Positions 41,230 through 53,039 of a DNA stretch of 64,000 bases are shown piece after piece; position 1 is the stretch's first letter; the number at the start of each line of letters is the position of its first letter. Under the pieces are notes generated by a model. It made no database searches and was not told the origin of the DNA. It was given only the letters and a program-made list of their open reading frames with translations. The position numbers and the translations under genes are program-made. The DNA lies in assembly GCA_964019055.1 (NCBI GenBank), contig OZ025214.1:12780163-12844162 (forward strand), written 5' to 3'. Source of the DNA: Anthopleura xanthogrammica (taxonomy: Eukaryota; Cnidaria; Anthozoa; Actiniaria; Actiniidae).

Positions 41230-42940
41230 CACTTTTTGATAATATGGCCATGGTTTTCATGGCTTTCTAATTTGTATAGGTATTAACAGTTTTCTTCAGT
41301 TTCTAACCAGTAGAATAGGTTATTCAGTACAGTAAAAAAATATACTGTTTTTGGATGTGGAATATGTGTAATTTGTCCTTTTTGACTGGATTTACCAACG
41401 TGAGAAAGTGAGAAAGGCAAATGTTTGTTTTTATGGAACAAATCCTTATGTAAGCAAAAAGGAAAAATCTTTGATCCCTGCGCTTGTTTTTACCTTTTTG
41501 TTGCACCGACATCCAGGCTTTGCAGAGCCGTCAGGACATAAAACCGATCATATTACTAAGTTAACCTTATATCATTCTAATAACGTAAACTTTTAGTCCC
41601 GCAAACAGCCAAAAGAACCTGTTTTTATGATACAGCTATAAGGATTACAAGATCTTTTTTTCGTAGCTTTATAGTACAAGCTTAAAGAAAATGCAATTCA
41701 GTTTCTTACAATTAACATTTCTAAAAGTCATTTTCCACCTGCAGTTCAAAGAGTCGGTGTCACTTTGCAGCCGGTATTCTCATCATCAAACTATATGTAA
41801 ACAATTTGATAACTTTATGCGTATTAATACTCGATATGCAACCAAGCTGAGGTAGAACTGATGCAACACCCTTCTTTCTTTGTTTTGCTTAAATTTTGGC
41901 TTAACTATACTACGGTAACCACTACTACCACTATTGCTAATCACTACCACTGCCACTACTACTAATACTCCTGTTAACGCTGCTGCTGCTGCTACTTCTA
42001 CTACTAGTACTACTAGTACTATCATCATCACTATTATTATTATGATTTATTAATTATCATATTTATCTAATTAATCTTTAACTATTGTATGCTTGCGCAT
42101 TGAGATATTTCAATGCGCATGCTGGTGCTACAACTCATGTTCCTAATACTACTCGCATCACTGCTGCAAATGCTGCTAATATTAGTAAATATTATTACTC
42201 TTTTACGCCACACATCAGCCTCAAATATTGATTGCAGTATACTTTTGATTTAGTATCATATCATAAAGTAATATTTATCAAGTACGAATAGATATACTTT
42301 AAATTTCGTTTTTCATCGCCTCTTAGAAATGTTTATTCAAGAAAGCGTAAAATATGATAAATCATCTTCAATAACATCCGAAAATCCAAGCAAGCTCACG
42401 TTGCTTTGTGTAAACCTTTACCAGCTGGAAATACTTCTGATTCAATAATACATCAATTTAATTTTCGTGAGTCCCTTTCGACGAGGCGTAGCAGAAATAA
42501 CGTTCATTCGAAAATAACAGCAAGATTTTCATCAAGAAAACATTTGCTTAAGTTGAGCTAATATCTGAAGGAAAGAACGAGATTAATGATTTAAATCTAT
42601 TTTATTTTCGGAGGAAAAGGAAAACTTCAAAAGAAAACCGGTTGGTAATAAAAACTGTTTGATAAATTGTTATGTATGGATATCCTTCATAACCGACTTG
42701 TTTCACGTTAGCTGCAAATTTAGTTCATTCTAGAATGCATTTTCGAGTCACTGTCATAAATATTCTGTCACAGAAATGATTCATTTGCTATCACTGTAAT
42801 ATCAACAAGGGTTTCCCATTTAGCGGTTGCGACTGATCACTCCAAACTGTAGTGGTTTTTGATCTATATCAGCCTATCAGATCAAAAGGCTGTTTTTTAT
42901 TTACCGGAATATCGTCATGACGTAAAACAAACTATTTTTT
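41230..42940. other. Putative 5' intron of the GPCR, nothing recognised
   Basis: AT-rich, with low-complexity ACT/GCT triplets at about 41910-42015 and a short palindrome (GCGCATTGAGATATTTCAATGCGC) near 42097-42120. Confidence 0.4.
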
Positions 42941-43015
42941 ACTCTTTAGGTAAATATAGGAACAGTATAAGAAAAACAGAACTGCACTTGATCAAAACGA
43001 AGGGGCGAAACTACG

Positions 43016-43373
43016 ATGAATACTACCAACTCAAGCTATCACACTTCAGCTATGGAAACTAATGGTAAGAATGATTGTACTTTAAAACCTATTGTATCAT
43101 TAATGAGAGATGTTAGAAAACATATATTTAGTAATTATGTGCAATGTGATAAGCTCGTGCCCAAGAGACTCTTTCTTTTCTAAAAACCATCATAATAAAC
43201 TAGTAATTTGAATCAAATTGGAGTATTTTCAAATACTCGAACTAAGATTGAATCTATTTTCGCTATCATCCAGCCCTTTAAAATACAAAAGTCATTTGGA
43301 ACTTTATGAGATTTGGAGATTTAAGCATTGGTTTTTGGCCTTGGACTTTCTCTGGCGACTTCTAAATTGTTTC

Positions 43374-43416
<43 letters not shown>

Positions 43417-45743
43417 AGGCGTTTTTGCCTTTCTTTCTTTCTTTTTTCTTTTCTTTTTTCTTTTTGTCTTTCTTCTTTTCTTTCTTTTCTTTTTTCCTTT
43501 CTTTTTGCTAGCTTTCACAAACCTTAATGTAAAGGTGCATTTTTCTGATATTACAATATTTTGTTATTTGTTTTCTTTGGTTATCCCTTTGCTATCAACG
43601 CAGTTCATCCGTTTATCTTAATCCTTATCTTTCATGGCAGGTCTTATCTCTAATCCATAAACCTTGAGCATGAAAATTGAAGCGCCACACCCGCTTCCTC
43701 GAACATGACAAATATATTGATCTATTGATGGGCGACAATATCACTATATTTTTGATCTAGTTTATCTAAAGTACAAGTATATATTGTATATTTACCGGAA
43801 AAGACTTGTTCACCCTATTTGAAAGTGAGGAGATTGAGCAGGTGAAGAGCTGGGCATCTTTTGCTTCCTGTGAGAGAAGGGTAAACAAAATTAAAATTGA
43901 AATCATGAAAATTGAAATAAAAAACAAAAAGAATAAAACGTTGTAAAAGACAGATATTATGTGTACGTCTGCAAATTAGAAGGGCTCAAAATGTCAAACG
44001 TTATGGAAAAAGTTTGCTCGTGCGTGCATTTCAGAAATCAAGAATGTATAGATAGTTTTTAGTTAGAAAAGAAATGCCCCAACTCCTAAAAGAAGTGCTA
44101 TACTTGTGGAACTATTACACTGTTTAAATAAAAAATAACACACGAAAATTTCAGAAAATGGCTTCCTGACATAAAGTTTATTTGCAAGACAGTTGTGAAA
44201 GTCAAATTTGCATAGTGTTTTTGATTACTTTGAGCACAAGCACTCGAGGACATACTTATTTCTTTCTTTCTTTCGATTTTTTTCTGGTCATTTGCAAACA
44301 AGTAGAATTAAAGGCAGTAATTTCTCTCAGATGTTTTAAGACTATATCCAAACCTACGACTGCCCGCAACACAATTAAATATCAGACAACCAACTACTGA
44401 TCATGAAGACGACTTCCACAGGCTTATACTTTTAATTAGCTTTAATCAACTGTAGTAGGGTCAAGAACAATTTAACATTGGGTTTTCACCGATATTAACG
44501 TCCATTTAATGTTCTTATTTTCTCAGCCAATTATACCATGGACGGTGATCTAATACCTAGTATATCCATGAAAGTAGGGATGACCATTGCATACACCATC
44601 ACCTTCATTGTGGGCTTCTTTGGCAACGGTATCGGGATGTACGTGGTTTGTAAGCGCAACGGAGGAGTCAAGACGGTGACAAACCTACTGATCGCCAATA
44701 TGGCCTTTGCTGACTTGCTTGTAACGCTGTTCTCGATGCCCACGACTGTTGCCCAAATGTACATCTCACACAGGTGGTTCTCTGGTAGCTTTGGGACCTT
44801 AACATGTAAGCTGGTTTACTCGTCTTTCTTTCTTTCCCTGGCGGCGTCCGTATTTACCATCGTCTTCATCTCAGCAGAACGTTATGTTGCTATCTTCTTC
44901 CCTCTCAGAGGAGACTCTCTGAAACTGCCCAAGTTGTTGACAAGTTTGATATGGGTGCTAGCCTTCCTAATGGCCTCGCCAATTCTTATACTTTTCAAGA
45001 CAAAGCAATTCGATCCCATGGGTCCTCATTACTGTATCACAGAGTGGCCTTGGCCAGACAGTGTTGATACGGTAGGTGAAACAACCTTAAGAGTGCTAAA
45101 GGACTATTTCATAGCCATCTTTGTGATATTATACTGTTTTCCGGTCCTCTTCGTGGGATTCTTGTACTCCTTGATCTCCTTCAAGCTATGGTTCGTGGCC
45201 TCTCCAGGAAACAACAACAAGAGTCATCGCGCAGCTCTTCAGAAGTCCAGGAAGAAAGTGGTCAAGCTTCTGATTGCTATCGTGGTGGTCTTTTCTGTGT
45301 GCTTTTTCCCCTCTCATCTGATGCACTATTACCTAGTCTTCAGAAACGATATGTACCTCAAAATCGAGCACTTGGGATTCGTATTGTTTTGGATGAGCCA
45401 AGCTAACAGCAGCATAAACCCATGTCTTTACATTCTTCTCAACGACAGCTTTCGCCATGATTTTCTGAAAGTTTTAAGCCGAGGAAGACATGGTTGTTGC
45501 AGGAGGATGTCATCTTGCTCAAGAAGACGTGTAAAGCCACGAATAAGATCCAACAACAGTTCTGGAAGCCACTCTCAACAACGAAGGCTATCGTTCATGC
45601 AGCTACTGCAAGTGGTCAGAGGAACGTTTAGCTCTGCTTTCAATGCTTCACCATCTGCAAGAATAACAGGCGAAACAAGACTTGCCAGAAATAGTCTTAC
45701 ACCCATGAACCATGCAAGGATTGCATGTGATACAAAGTTTTAA
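43016..45743 (+). CDS. Class A GPCR, neuropeptide-receptor type
   Basis: Two coding exons, 43016-43064 and 44527-45743, joined in phase 1 at GTAAGA and TTTTCTCAG; 421 residues. Exon 1 adds MNTTNSSYHTSAMETN and the junction gives NYT, so the N-terminus gains three N-glycosylation sequons missing if one starts at the ATG at 44538. Class A marks: GN at the TM1 centre (Asn50), NLLIANMAFADLL in TM2 (Asp79), ECL1 Trp100, Cys110 and Cys186, ERY at 134-136, CFFP at 275-278 (variant of CWxP) and NPCLY at 314-318. The third loop is basic, and the tail is Cys- and Ser/Arg-rich. The SSINPCLYI style fits peptide receptors (galanin/NPY/QRFP-like); ligand and subtype cannot be told. It is unrelated in sequence to the LRR-GPCR array. 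A TATA-driven 5' exon at about 41.1 kb is possible. Confidence 0.88.
43373..43502. repeat. (TTTC)n microsatellite in the GPCR intron
   Basis: About ten clean TTTC units, then CTTTT-rich sequence. It lies inside the intron between the two GPCR coding exons. Confidence 0.9.
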
Positions 45744-45835
45744 TGTATATCTTCACTTAACCAGCAGGACATAAGCTGTAGTTGACAACGAACACTAATT
45801 ATTTGAATCCTTTGCATTTTATCGATTGCCTGTAA

Positions 45836-46046
45836 CAACCTCTGGGCTGATCAAAGTAAGGGCAAGGCTAACTCACAGATAGTTATTGGAATTTTAGGAA
45901 ACCCGGAGAACCGGAGAAAAGCTCTCGAATTATAAGAGAGACTTACCAAACTTAACTCACGCATGATGCATGTCGAGTCCATTAATCCAGCCCGAGGCCC
46001 CAGGGGTGAGAGGCAAGTTCACTACCGCTACACCGACCACCCTTGA
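45836..46046 (-). mobile_element. SINE family 1 with one tail unit
   Basis: Reverse-oriented: tail unit AACCTCTGGGCTGATCAAAGTAAGGGC (45836-45888), then TTGGAATTTT, AAACCCGGAGAACCGGAGAAAA, and the tRNA-like head GGGTGAGAGGCAAGTTCACTACCGCTACACCGACCACC. The single tail unit matches the minisatellite unit at 63.04-63.55 kb, tying that array to this SINE. Confidence 0.8.
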
Positions 46047-46469
46047 TTACTTAAACAGCCTAAGAAAAAACAGAAACCTTTTCAGATGGAACATAGGCCT
46101 AGAAAACCAAATCTGACTGGTATTGGCTTGGATCAACAGCAACGTATAAACAATTATAGTCGATTATTATTTTATCCAGTAAATTTCACTTCAGCTAAAA
46201 GTGTCAGTATCGTTAATGGATTACCTCAACAAAAGCAAGCACAAGTTCTGGGAAAATATCCCAGTCATAGAACATTTAAAGTAGTTCATTATTTCAAGTA
46301 GTGCTACGTGTGATTTTATTTATTTTCTTTAAATTCATCCCCCACCTCCCAAGAAACTGAGCTCAGATTCGGCCGTCTTATACCCAGGCAACGCCTGTCT
46401 GAATACTGGAAAGACTTTCACTGAGGAAATCAGTGCCTCTAAGCGGATACCCAGATGAGAAGAAATTTC

Positions 46470-46985
46470 AGCAGTAGCAGTAGCAGTAGCAGTAGCAGTA
46501 GCAGTAGCAGTAGCAGTAGCAGTAGCAGTAGCAGTAGCAGTAGCAGTAGCAGTAGCAGTAGCAGTAGCAGTAGCAGTAGCAGTAGCAGTAGCAGTAGCAG
46601 TAGCAGTAGCAGTAGCAGTAGCAGTAGCAGTAGCAGTAGCAGTAGCAGTAGCAGTAGCAGTAGCAGTAGCAGTAGCAGTAGCAGTAGCAGTAGCAGTAGC
46701 AGTAGCAGTAGCAGTAGCAGTAGCAGTAGCAGTAGCAGTAGCAGTAGCAGTAGCAGTAGCAGTAGCAGTAGCAGTAGCAGTAGCAGTAGCAGTAGCAGTA
46801 GCAGTAGCAGTAGCAGTAGCAGTAGCAGTAGCAGTAGCAGTAGCAGTAGCAGTAGCAGTAGCAGTAGCAGTAGCAGTAGCAGTAGCAGTAGCAGTAGCAG
46901 TAGCAGTAGCAGTAGCAGTAGCAGTAGCAGTAGCAGTAGCAGTAGCAGTAGCAGTAGCAGTAGCAGTAGCAGTAGCAGTAGCAGT
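46470..46985. repeat. Perfect (AGCAGT)n hexanucleotide tract, about 86 units
   Basis: An uninterrupted 6-bp repeat of about 516 bp with no visible variant unit, 0.7 kb past the GPCR stop codon. The poly-Ser (+) and poly-Leu (-) frames are by-products of a period divisible by three. Confidence 0.98.
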
Positions 46986-47354
46986 ATTTCTTTGACTGTA
47001 GTAAATAAATATATTAGTAGCATCAACAACAGCAAAAGCGCTGCCGGCTAGTAGTATATAGATCTACATATATAGCATTAATATATATTCTAATTAATTA
47101 ATAATTTATTAAAGCTTGTATAGACCAAAGTTAATCAATCATAATGTATAATGATACAATGCATCACGACCAAGCAAACAAGGCACTGAGTTCTAAATAA
47201 ATCTGTCTACAGTTATTTGATTGAGAATGTAGACGTCATATCTCAGTAGTACCCAAGACTGACTCGTCAACAACTTTGATATTGGGACATAATTTAGTTT
47301 TAAACTCCAAGTAGAATAGGTACTCCAATTAGCCAAGCATGTAGATTACATATT

Positions 47355-47662
47355 ACTCGTATACAGCTATTTCAAAAAACGTTGAATACTGAATACTGCA
47401 TACTGAATAGTGCATTCCGAGACCAAAGGGCATCGTGGGTCTCATTAATTTGAAATAAAAAGTAAATGTACAGCGATTTGCTCTCTATATGAAGCTAGTA
47501 TATTGTTTCGGATGGAATGCACCCAAAATAAAATAAATAATTATTAAAAAAATTTACTTTAGACAATATTACATGACCCAAAATGCATTTCGGTCTTGGA
47601 ATGCACTATTTAGAATGCAGTATTCAGTATTCAACGCTTTTTGAAATAACTGTATTCAATAA
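47355..47662. mobile_element. Foldback element, about 305 bp
   Basis: TATTTCAAAAAACGTTGAATACTGAATACTGCAT and ATAGTGCATTCCGAGACC at the left pair with the right arm (TTGGAATGCACTATTTAGAATGCAG, TATTCAACGCTTTTTGAAATA). The middle is AT-rich and non-coding. Confidence 0.8.
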
Positions 47663-47734
47663 TTATATACTCAGAAGTAAATATTATCAAATGACAACGA
47701 AGTGTCTTGTTCAGTACTAAGCTTTGAGGGTTCT

Positions 47735-48150
47735 GTTGGCAAACAAGGGGTGACATACTGATCTGATCCATGTCTAATAAGTCTGACCCATGACTTATCC
47801 CTGTTTGATCTGTTTGATCCTCATGCGATGTAATCCTTGACTATATCTACGTTGATCTACATATCCGCCTGACCAATGCCTGATCCTTGTTATAAAATCC
47901 ATGACTTATCCATGTTGATCCACATATATAATGATCTAGCCCAGAAGCATCAGGGGGGAGACTAGCCGGCTCATGCCTTACACCATCTGCCACGCACGGA
48001 ATCGATGGACAAAGTTGTAGTCCATATTGTGTATTGTTTTTGCACTGCTATTGCTGTGCTAATTTCTTGGAATCGTGACCCAGTGGTAAAAACTTGCGCT
48101 TCGAAGACACTGACTCAAGCCCGGTTGAGGAAGGTTAGAGGGATATACAC
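47735..48150. other. Degenerate TGATCC/TGACC-rich stretch and tRNA-like head
   Basis: TGATCYATGWCTTATCC-like words recur between 47760 and 47930, suggesting a decayed tandem repeat. At 48078-48135 CCCAGTGGTAAAAACTTGCG and TCAAGCCCGGTTGAGG resemble a decayed tRNA/SINE head. No gene seen. Confidence 0.35.
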
Positions 48151-48789
48151 AGCAAGTTATTTCTCGAACGAGTTAAAATAGTATAAAAACAAGATCTTTA
48201 GCATCAACTTATTCGTATTTTAAGCATATCATAAGCAAATATATGGTAAATATTAGACGAAAAGAGCAAAAAGATAAGATATTTTCCTTACTTTGCATCG
48301 AGCATGCAGAGATTCGTCGAGTCAGTCGGCACTTTAACACATAATTCTCTCAACTTCGGTTCACTTTTTTCCCTTAAGCAGTTATCTAAAGAATTGTAAG
48401 CCTTTGTTCTTACTTCAAGCAGTGTTTTATCTCTTTTTCCTTCGAACAACTAAGAGATATATTCTCTTAAATTATACTGAGGTACAAGTTATGAACTCGA
48501 ACCGCCATTTTGATTTCTATAAAAGCTGCTCGAAAAAGGCGGGAAATAAATGCGCACACGCGCGCGGCGCTCGCCTGGAACTATTGGATCGACACTGATG
48601 ATTGGTTGGAGTGATTTCTAACGAAATATTTCATTGGACAGAACAACCCTCTATGTCACATGCGCAAAAAATGAAAAAGGTTTAAAACCGTAACAGTTTT
48701 TTATATTTCTGATTTAAAAATAATCATTCATTTAGGTAATTTTTGGAATCCGATCTTCTTTACTTCGCTTTTACTTTTAGTTAAAAAGT

Positions 48790-48995
48790 CGACCTAGTCA
48801 CCCTAGTGTGTAAATTTCCCAATTCAAACTACGTGATGTTTACATGATGTTCCCTGGAGAATTGTTTCTTTATCTTTCTGAAATTTATTCATTCATATTC
48901 ATGTGCATATGAAAGCATTATAAATAAACAATTCTCTAGGGAACTTCATGTAAACATCACACGGTTTGGATTGGGCAATTTACATAAGAGGGCGA
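48790..48995. mobile_element. Foldback (MITE-like) element, about 200 bp
   Basis: GTGTGTAAATTTCCCAATTCAAAC, GTGATGTTTACATGATGTTCCC and GAGAATTGTTT at the left pair in inverted order with AAACAATTCTCTAGGGAAC, TTCATGTAAACATCAC and TTGGATTGGGCAATTTACA at the right. It lies just past the 3' end of B3GAT3. Confidence 0.8.
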
Positions 48996-49034
48996 TTAGG
49001 TATATTTCCAAACAGATTTTGAATGTTCATACGA

Positions 49035-49064
49035 TTTATTTTAAATCATCAAACTATTTTTATT
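49035..49064 (-). terminator. Candidate polyadenylation signals of B3GAT3
   Basis: Two AATAAA hexamers on the minus strand (49059-49064 and 49035-49040) lie 33 and 57 bp past the B3GAT3 stop codon. Confidence 0.55.
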
Positions 49065-49096
49065 TGTACATAAATTGATATTTCTATTGTTCTTTT

Positions 49097-51930
49097 TTAA
49101 ACTTCCATTCTTGAGTCTGAACCCTTGTTGAGTTTTTGAAGTTTTCTCTCTCTTTTCATCTTGGGTTTTGCAGTCTGAGTGTGCCACACAAGAACCTGGA
49201 GACCAAACAAAATTATAAATTTAGCAATAAAAATCTACAGTAGCAATAGATTTTAAAACTCGAGTTGTCCCTGACAGCAATTGTCATGGTGGTAAGACGC
49301 TCGCCTCTCACCTCCGAGGCGTGGGGTTTGATTCCTAGTTGCCCCATATGATCTGAGTTGGTTGGTCCTCCAAGTGTTTTTCTGGCTTTCCGGTTTTCCA
49401 ACAGCAGTGTAATACCCAATTTCAATGTTGTTACTGTAATTGTCTTGATCAGTGCATAGCAGTGAAAACAGTGGTATTAAGTAAAAAAAGTTTGTCTCAC
49501 CATTTTACAATTATCTGCTAATGGTTCCAGTTCTTCTGTTTTTACCAGCTGGCCAACAATAGAAGATTCAACATAGCCTCTCTTTGCATACACATCCAAA
49601 TTCACATCAGGATTATCAATCAAAAGCTTCACATTAATAGCAAAGCCGGCCATGTCTAATGGTAGTGGTCGATCTGGCTCAAAATCAGTGTGGAAATGTA
49701 TGACCTTTCCATTCTTGCATATTGGGCCTTCCCATTTTAAACCTCCTACTATTCCAACTGGCCAAACTGAGACCTTTCTGGTGTACCTCATCTGTTAAAA
49801 AGTATAAATATGAGTGTTCTCATCAGAATTTTAAAATTGGGGTCCACAGGGCCCATAGAGAATCCAAAAGTAATAAAGTAATGCTTTATATCAACGTAAC
49901 TTGATGCCAAAGAAAAGTGCATAAGGAAAGTGCATAAGAAAAGTCTTTGCCCCTTTTGGACCCCTAAAGCTATTTCATTTTTTTTTAAAGTGCAGCAATG
50001 CTGCAATGCCGCAATGCCATGGTATGATAAGAACACTGAATATAGTTCAGTATAAACAAATTGGACAGCCTTTTCAAATGCCCATCAAAAATCAATTGCA
50101 CATTTCAGGCACAGTGTGGCACGAAACTTTTGACTTACCATTTCAAATATTCTCAAATCATAAGTATTATCATCATCAGCAAAGTAAACAACACCATCTC
50201 TATTTTGAGGGTCAAAGTTATCCCTAATCCACTCAATTGCAAGGTTTCTTTGCTCAACTCCTCTGTTCTTCAGCCATCTTGGTTCATTCTCCCCTCGTAT
50301 CAATTCATTCCTTGTTCTGATATTAAGATGAGTGTAAGGAATCAAGCACCTTTTTAAAAATCTTTTAACCAATTCAGTCTTTTCAATGGAATCCTCAATA
50401 ACAATCCAAAGTATCTGTGGAACATGTAACAATGTCTGATACACCCTTGTAAGTTCAGCTTTTTGAGTTAGTCTAGTATGAGTGGGAGTCACAATAAAAA
50501 TCATTGGTACAGTCTCTGAAAAGAAATTCTTATTTGTAATGCCAAGTATTTTTAATCTTTCCATTATATAGTTTTCTTTCTTCCTAATCATAAGTTCTCT
50601 GGCTTTCATGCTTTGTAAATTTGTGTCATATATTTGCCGACTGAATTCCTGGGACCACTGTGGATCTGTTGATATAAATTAGAAACAAAGTTAAAAAGAA
50701 AATTACTGACATGAGGAGAATATGAAATAGTATTTTTGGGTGCAATCACTTGACTCAAAATCCCCTGAGATTTATTAAATGACAATGAAAAAGGCACCAT
50801 ATCTTGATTGATATAACAAGAGAATCTTAATGAGGAATGCAACATGGTGGCTAGTGACATAACATGCATCCCAAGAATTAGACCCCTCGTTGGAGGAGGT
50901 CAAAACAATAGTTTCCAATTCTCAGGAGATTGAAATTCTTTTGTTTTGGCTTCCAAATTGAACTGCTTTGATGTCATGTAAAAGGGGTCTATATTGAGAT
51001 ACATGAAGTTCTGATAATTATACTACTCCCAACGTAACTAATATCAATTATTGATAAAAATTGATTATCAATTTGTAATTGATATAAGTTGGTATCAGCA
51101 ATTGATAACAATTGATACTCACTCAGATTTTCCCCTTATCAATTGCTATCAATTGTTGTCACCTACTATCAATTGTTTTTTTTCCCAAAATGTTGAAATT
51201 AAATCATCTCTCGGTCGCGCGCTAACGCGCAGAAAGCATAACAACATCACAGTTATTGTTACTCATGATTTCATATGAATTCTTTCAATTTCCTTTTATT
51301 TATATTAATTGATTATTATTTTATCAATTACTTATCGATTATTATCAATTATTATCAATTGCACTCACTGAACTTTTGACTATCAATTATTATCAATTGA
51401 TGTTAATTATCAGTTTTATCAATTCGTTATGTCGGGCCTACTGCATGAGGGAAGATTTAGTTTCTAATGAATAGTCAATGATCACATAATTCAAAATTAA
51501 AGATTAGGGTCCTGACTTCCAATCTCCTTGAATAGTCCTATCTTACGTCTTGGGTTTTTGGCTAGCGTTGATCAAAAATTTACTAGCTCAGACAGTTGAA
51601 AATTTGATTGACGGATGACAAAAACCCAGACGACTTGAATTATAGCTAGACACTCTAAAACTTGATTCTCTCAAAACTAGTAAAAAGTTCTTATTTTAAG
51701 GTCCCCAGATAAGAGATCATAAGTGTCTCAGAGTACAGTAATCTAGGAGAATCTAGGAGAATCAAGTTTAAGAGTGAGATGTCTGGGTCGTGTAATTATA
51801 AAATGGGAAATGTACACTAGCAGTTTGCCTTACCTTTCGAACAGTGTATAACTATCCAAATTAGACCTAAAAATCCCATAAACATAGAAAATATAACTAA
51901 GTGCTTTGGAGAGATGATTTTCATCCTCAT
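49097..51930 (-). CDS. B3GAT3: Galactosylgalactosylxylosylprotein 3-beta-glucuronosyltransferase (GlcAT-I)
   Basis: Exons 51834-51930, 50139-50665, 49501-49791 and 49097-49195, all GT/AG, join to 337 residues (human B3GAT3 has 335). The enzyme adds glucuronic acid from UDP-GlcA to Gal-Gal-Xyl and so finishes the tetrasaccharide linker of heparan and chondroitin sulfate, in the Golgi. Seen: short cytosolic tail, one TM anchor (about 10-28), PTHTRLTQKAELTR, the metal/UDP-binding DDDNTY (196-198), WPVGIVGGLKWEGP, and the catalytic-base Glu283 in RGYVESS. The last exon gives VLVWHT near the end and a GSDSRMEV tail, close to human GSDPAIEV, which favours B3GAT3 over B3GAT1/2. A reading that stops in the intron after NCKM misses this last exon. 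ATG 51930 is chosen because farther upstream in this frame only a TTG occurs. Confidence 0.93.
49278..49420 (+). mobile_element. SINE family 1 in B3GAT3 intron 3
   Basis: Head TGGTGGTAAGACGCTCGCC with B-box GGTTTGATTCC, then GAGTTGGTTGGTCCTCCAAG and TTTTTCTGGCTTTCCGGTTTTCC. Opposite strand to the gene. Confidence 0.7.
50891..51005. repeat. Dispersed repeat related to 6450-6560
   Basis: CCAATTCTCAGGAGATTGAAATTCTTTTGTTTT, then CTTCCAAATTGAACTGCTTTGATGTCA and GGGTCTATAT, match the region at 6450-6545 in the LRR-GPCR array with a handful of changes. Here the left arm has decayed, so the foldback is lost. It lies in B3GAT3 intron 1. Confidence 0.7.
51015..51425. repeat. Cluster of TATCAATTG-type motifs in B3GAT3 intron 1
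   Basis: TATCAATT or its complement AATTGATA recurs over a dozen times, often as the palindromic CAATTG extension, in two bursts (51030-51175 and 51305-51425) separated by a GC-richer patch (TCGGTCGCGCGCTAACGCGC). Spacing is irregular, so it is not a simple tandem array. Confidence 0.7.
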
Positions 51931-52300
51931 TTTTCGATTCCATGCGATATTTACGATTTTGTTTGGCAACAAAACATAATGAAATATTTTGACACGTAGA
52001 AAACATCCATTCAATCAGGCGTTACTCTCAAATCTGATGGAAGACTGGTAGTAGTGCCACAGGAAGCCCAAGTTCTGAAAAATTAACTGATATATAAATT
52101 TGGAATTGGGTTACCTGTGTTAGCGGGGGATTGAGAACTAGAAGATTTTTCATGCAAAAGTTGAGCTTAAAATTTCAACTTTGCTCGTTCCAGTTTCTTA
52201 AATTAATAATTTTTGGGCTCAGATTTGATCCTGAAATATCGATCAGGAGGAAAACATCAAGCCAGTGGATTTTTAGAGGATTTTTTGGTGATTGATCGCG
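51931..52300. promoter_or_regulatory. Shared B3GAT3/SMIM12 promoter region
   Basis: The start codons of B3GAT3 (-) and SMIM12 (+) are 370 bp apart and diverge, so both transcripts must start within or near this interval. No TATA box is obvious. A bidirectional promoter is inferred from layout only. Confidence 0.55.
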
Positions 52301-52621
52301 ATGGTTTGGCCTTTGATCATGGCTGGTGCAAGAGTCTATGCTCCATATCTCGTGTTCCCCTTTGCACTTACTGTAGGAGCGATAGGATATGTATTTGAAA
52401 CACGCTTTAGAAATCAAGAAAAATGGCAGAAAACCCGAGAAAGCACCCTCGAGGAACGTTCTAACAGACAACTGGATAACTTACTGGATAAAACAGACGT
52501 GGATAAGCTGCAATATCGTCAAGGAGTACCCAAAACTATTTTTGACCGAAATCAAGGCTACAAACGAGGTTTTACTGGAAGATCTATGCAAGTAGAGGAC
52601 ACAGAGAGTCGTGAATCGTAA
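52301..52621 (+). CDS. SMIM12: Small integral membrane protein 12
   Basis: A single-exon frame of 106 residues. Starting MVWP, it follows the human SMIM12 layout: a TM segment with VYAPYLVFPFALTVGAIGY (about 12-30), a charged stretch with LEERSNRQLDNLL, and a PKTIFDRN motif near the end. An in-frame TTG nine bases earlier is not a credible start. SMIM12 is a conserved single-pass protein of poorly known function; the sequence gives no more. It has about 15 residues more than the human protein at the C-terminus. It lies head to head with B3GAT3. Confidence 0.85.
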   Translation: MVWPLIMAGARVYAPYLVFPFALTVGAIGYVFETRFRNQEKWQKTRESTLEERSNRQLDNLLDKTDVDKLQYRQGVPKTIFDRNQGYKRGFTGRSMQVEDTESRES

Positions 52622-53039
52622 TGACTGCGCTGCAAGGCAAACAATCTTGTAGTTATTACAGTTTTAAGCAGTTTATGTCTAAGAGAACAAAGACGGTTAT
52701 GTAATGTAACAGCTTACTTTTTTACTGGACATTTTGTAAGATGAAATAAGAAGTGAATGAATGAATTGAAATGGGAATTGTACAAACATTTTCATTTTCT
52801 CATCTTATAAGTGGACTCATTGATTGTTCAGTTTACTGCTTTTTAAATTATAGACCTTCTCCCAAAATTATAGTCCCCTTCACAGTTCCCTGTGCCATCT
52901 TGAAAGGTAGCCATGTCTTTGCATCAAAGCAAAACGAATGGTGACCTTGTAACACTTTTGAGATTTATTCACATCTCTATCCTTGCAAGGTATTAAACTA
53001 TTGTAGGGAGAAAAACATTGCATGACTGACCCTAAGGAC

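Noticed and set aside
46439..47051. 198-residue poly-Leu (-) and poly-Ser (+) frames
   Set aside because: Both come from the 6-bp repeat, which never makes a stop codon; there is no unique sequence or splice context.
49477..49500. B3GAT3 ending with VRQTFFT
   Set aside because: That is read-through of a GTGAGA donor; the real last exon at 49097-49195 restores the conserved VLVWHT and C-terminal residues.
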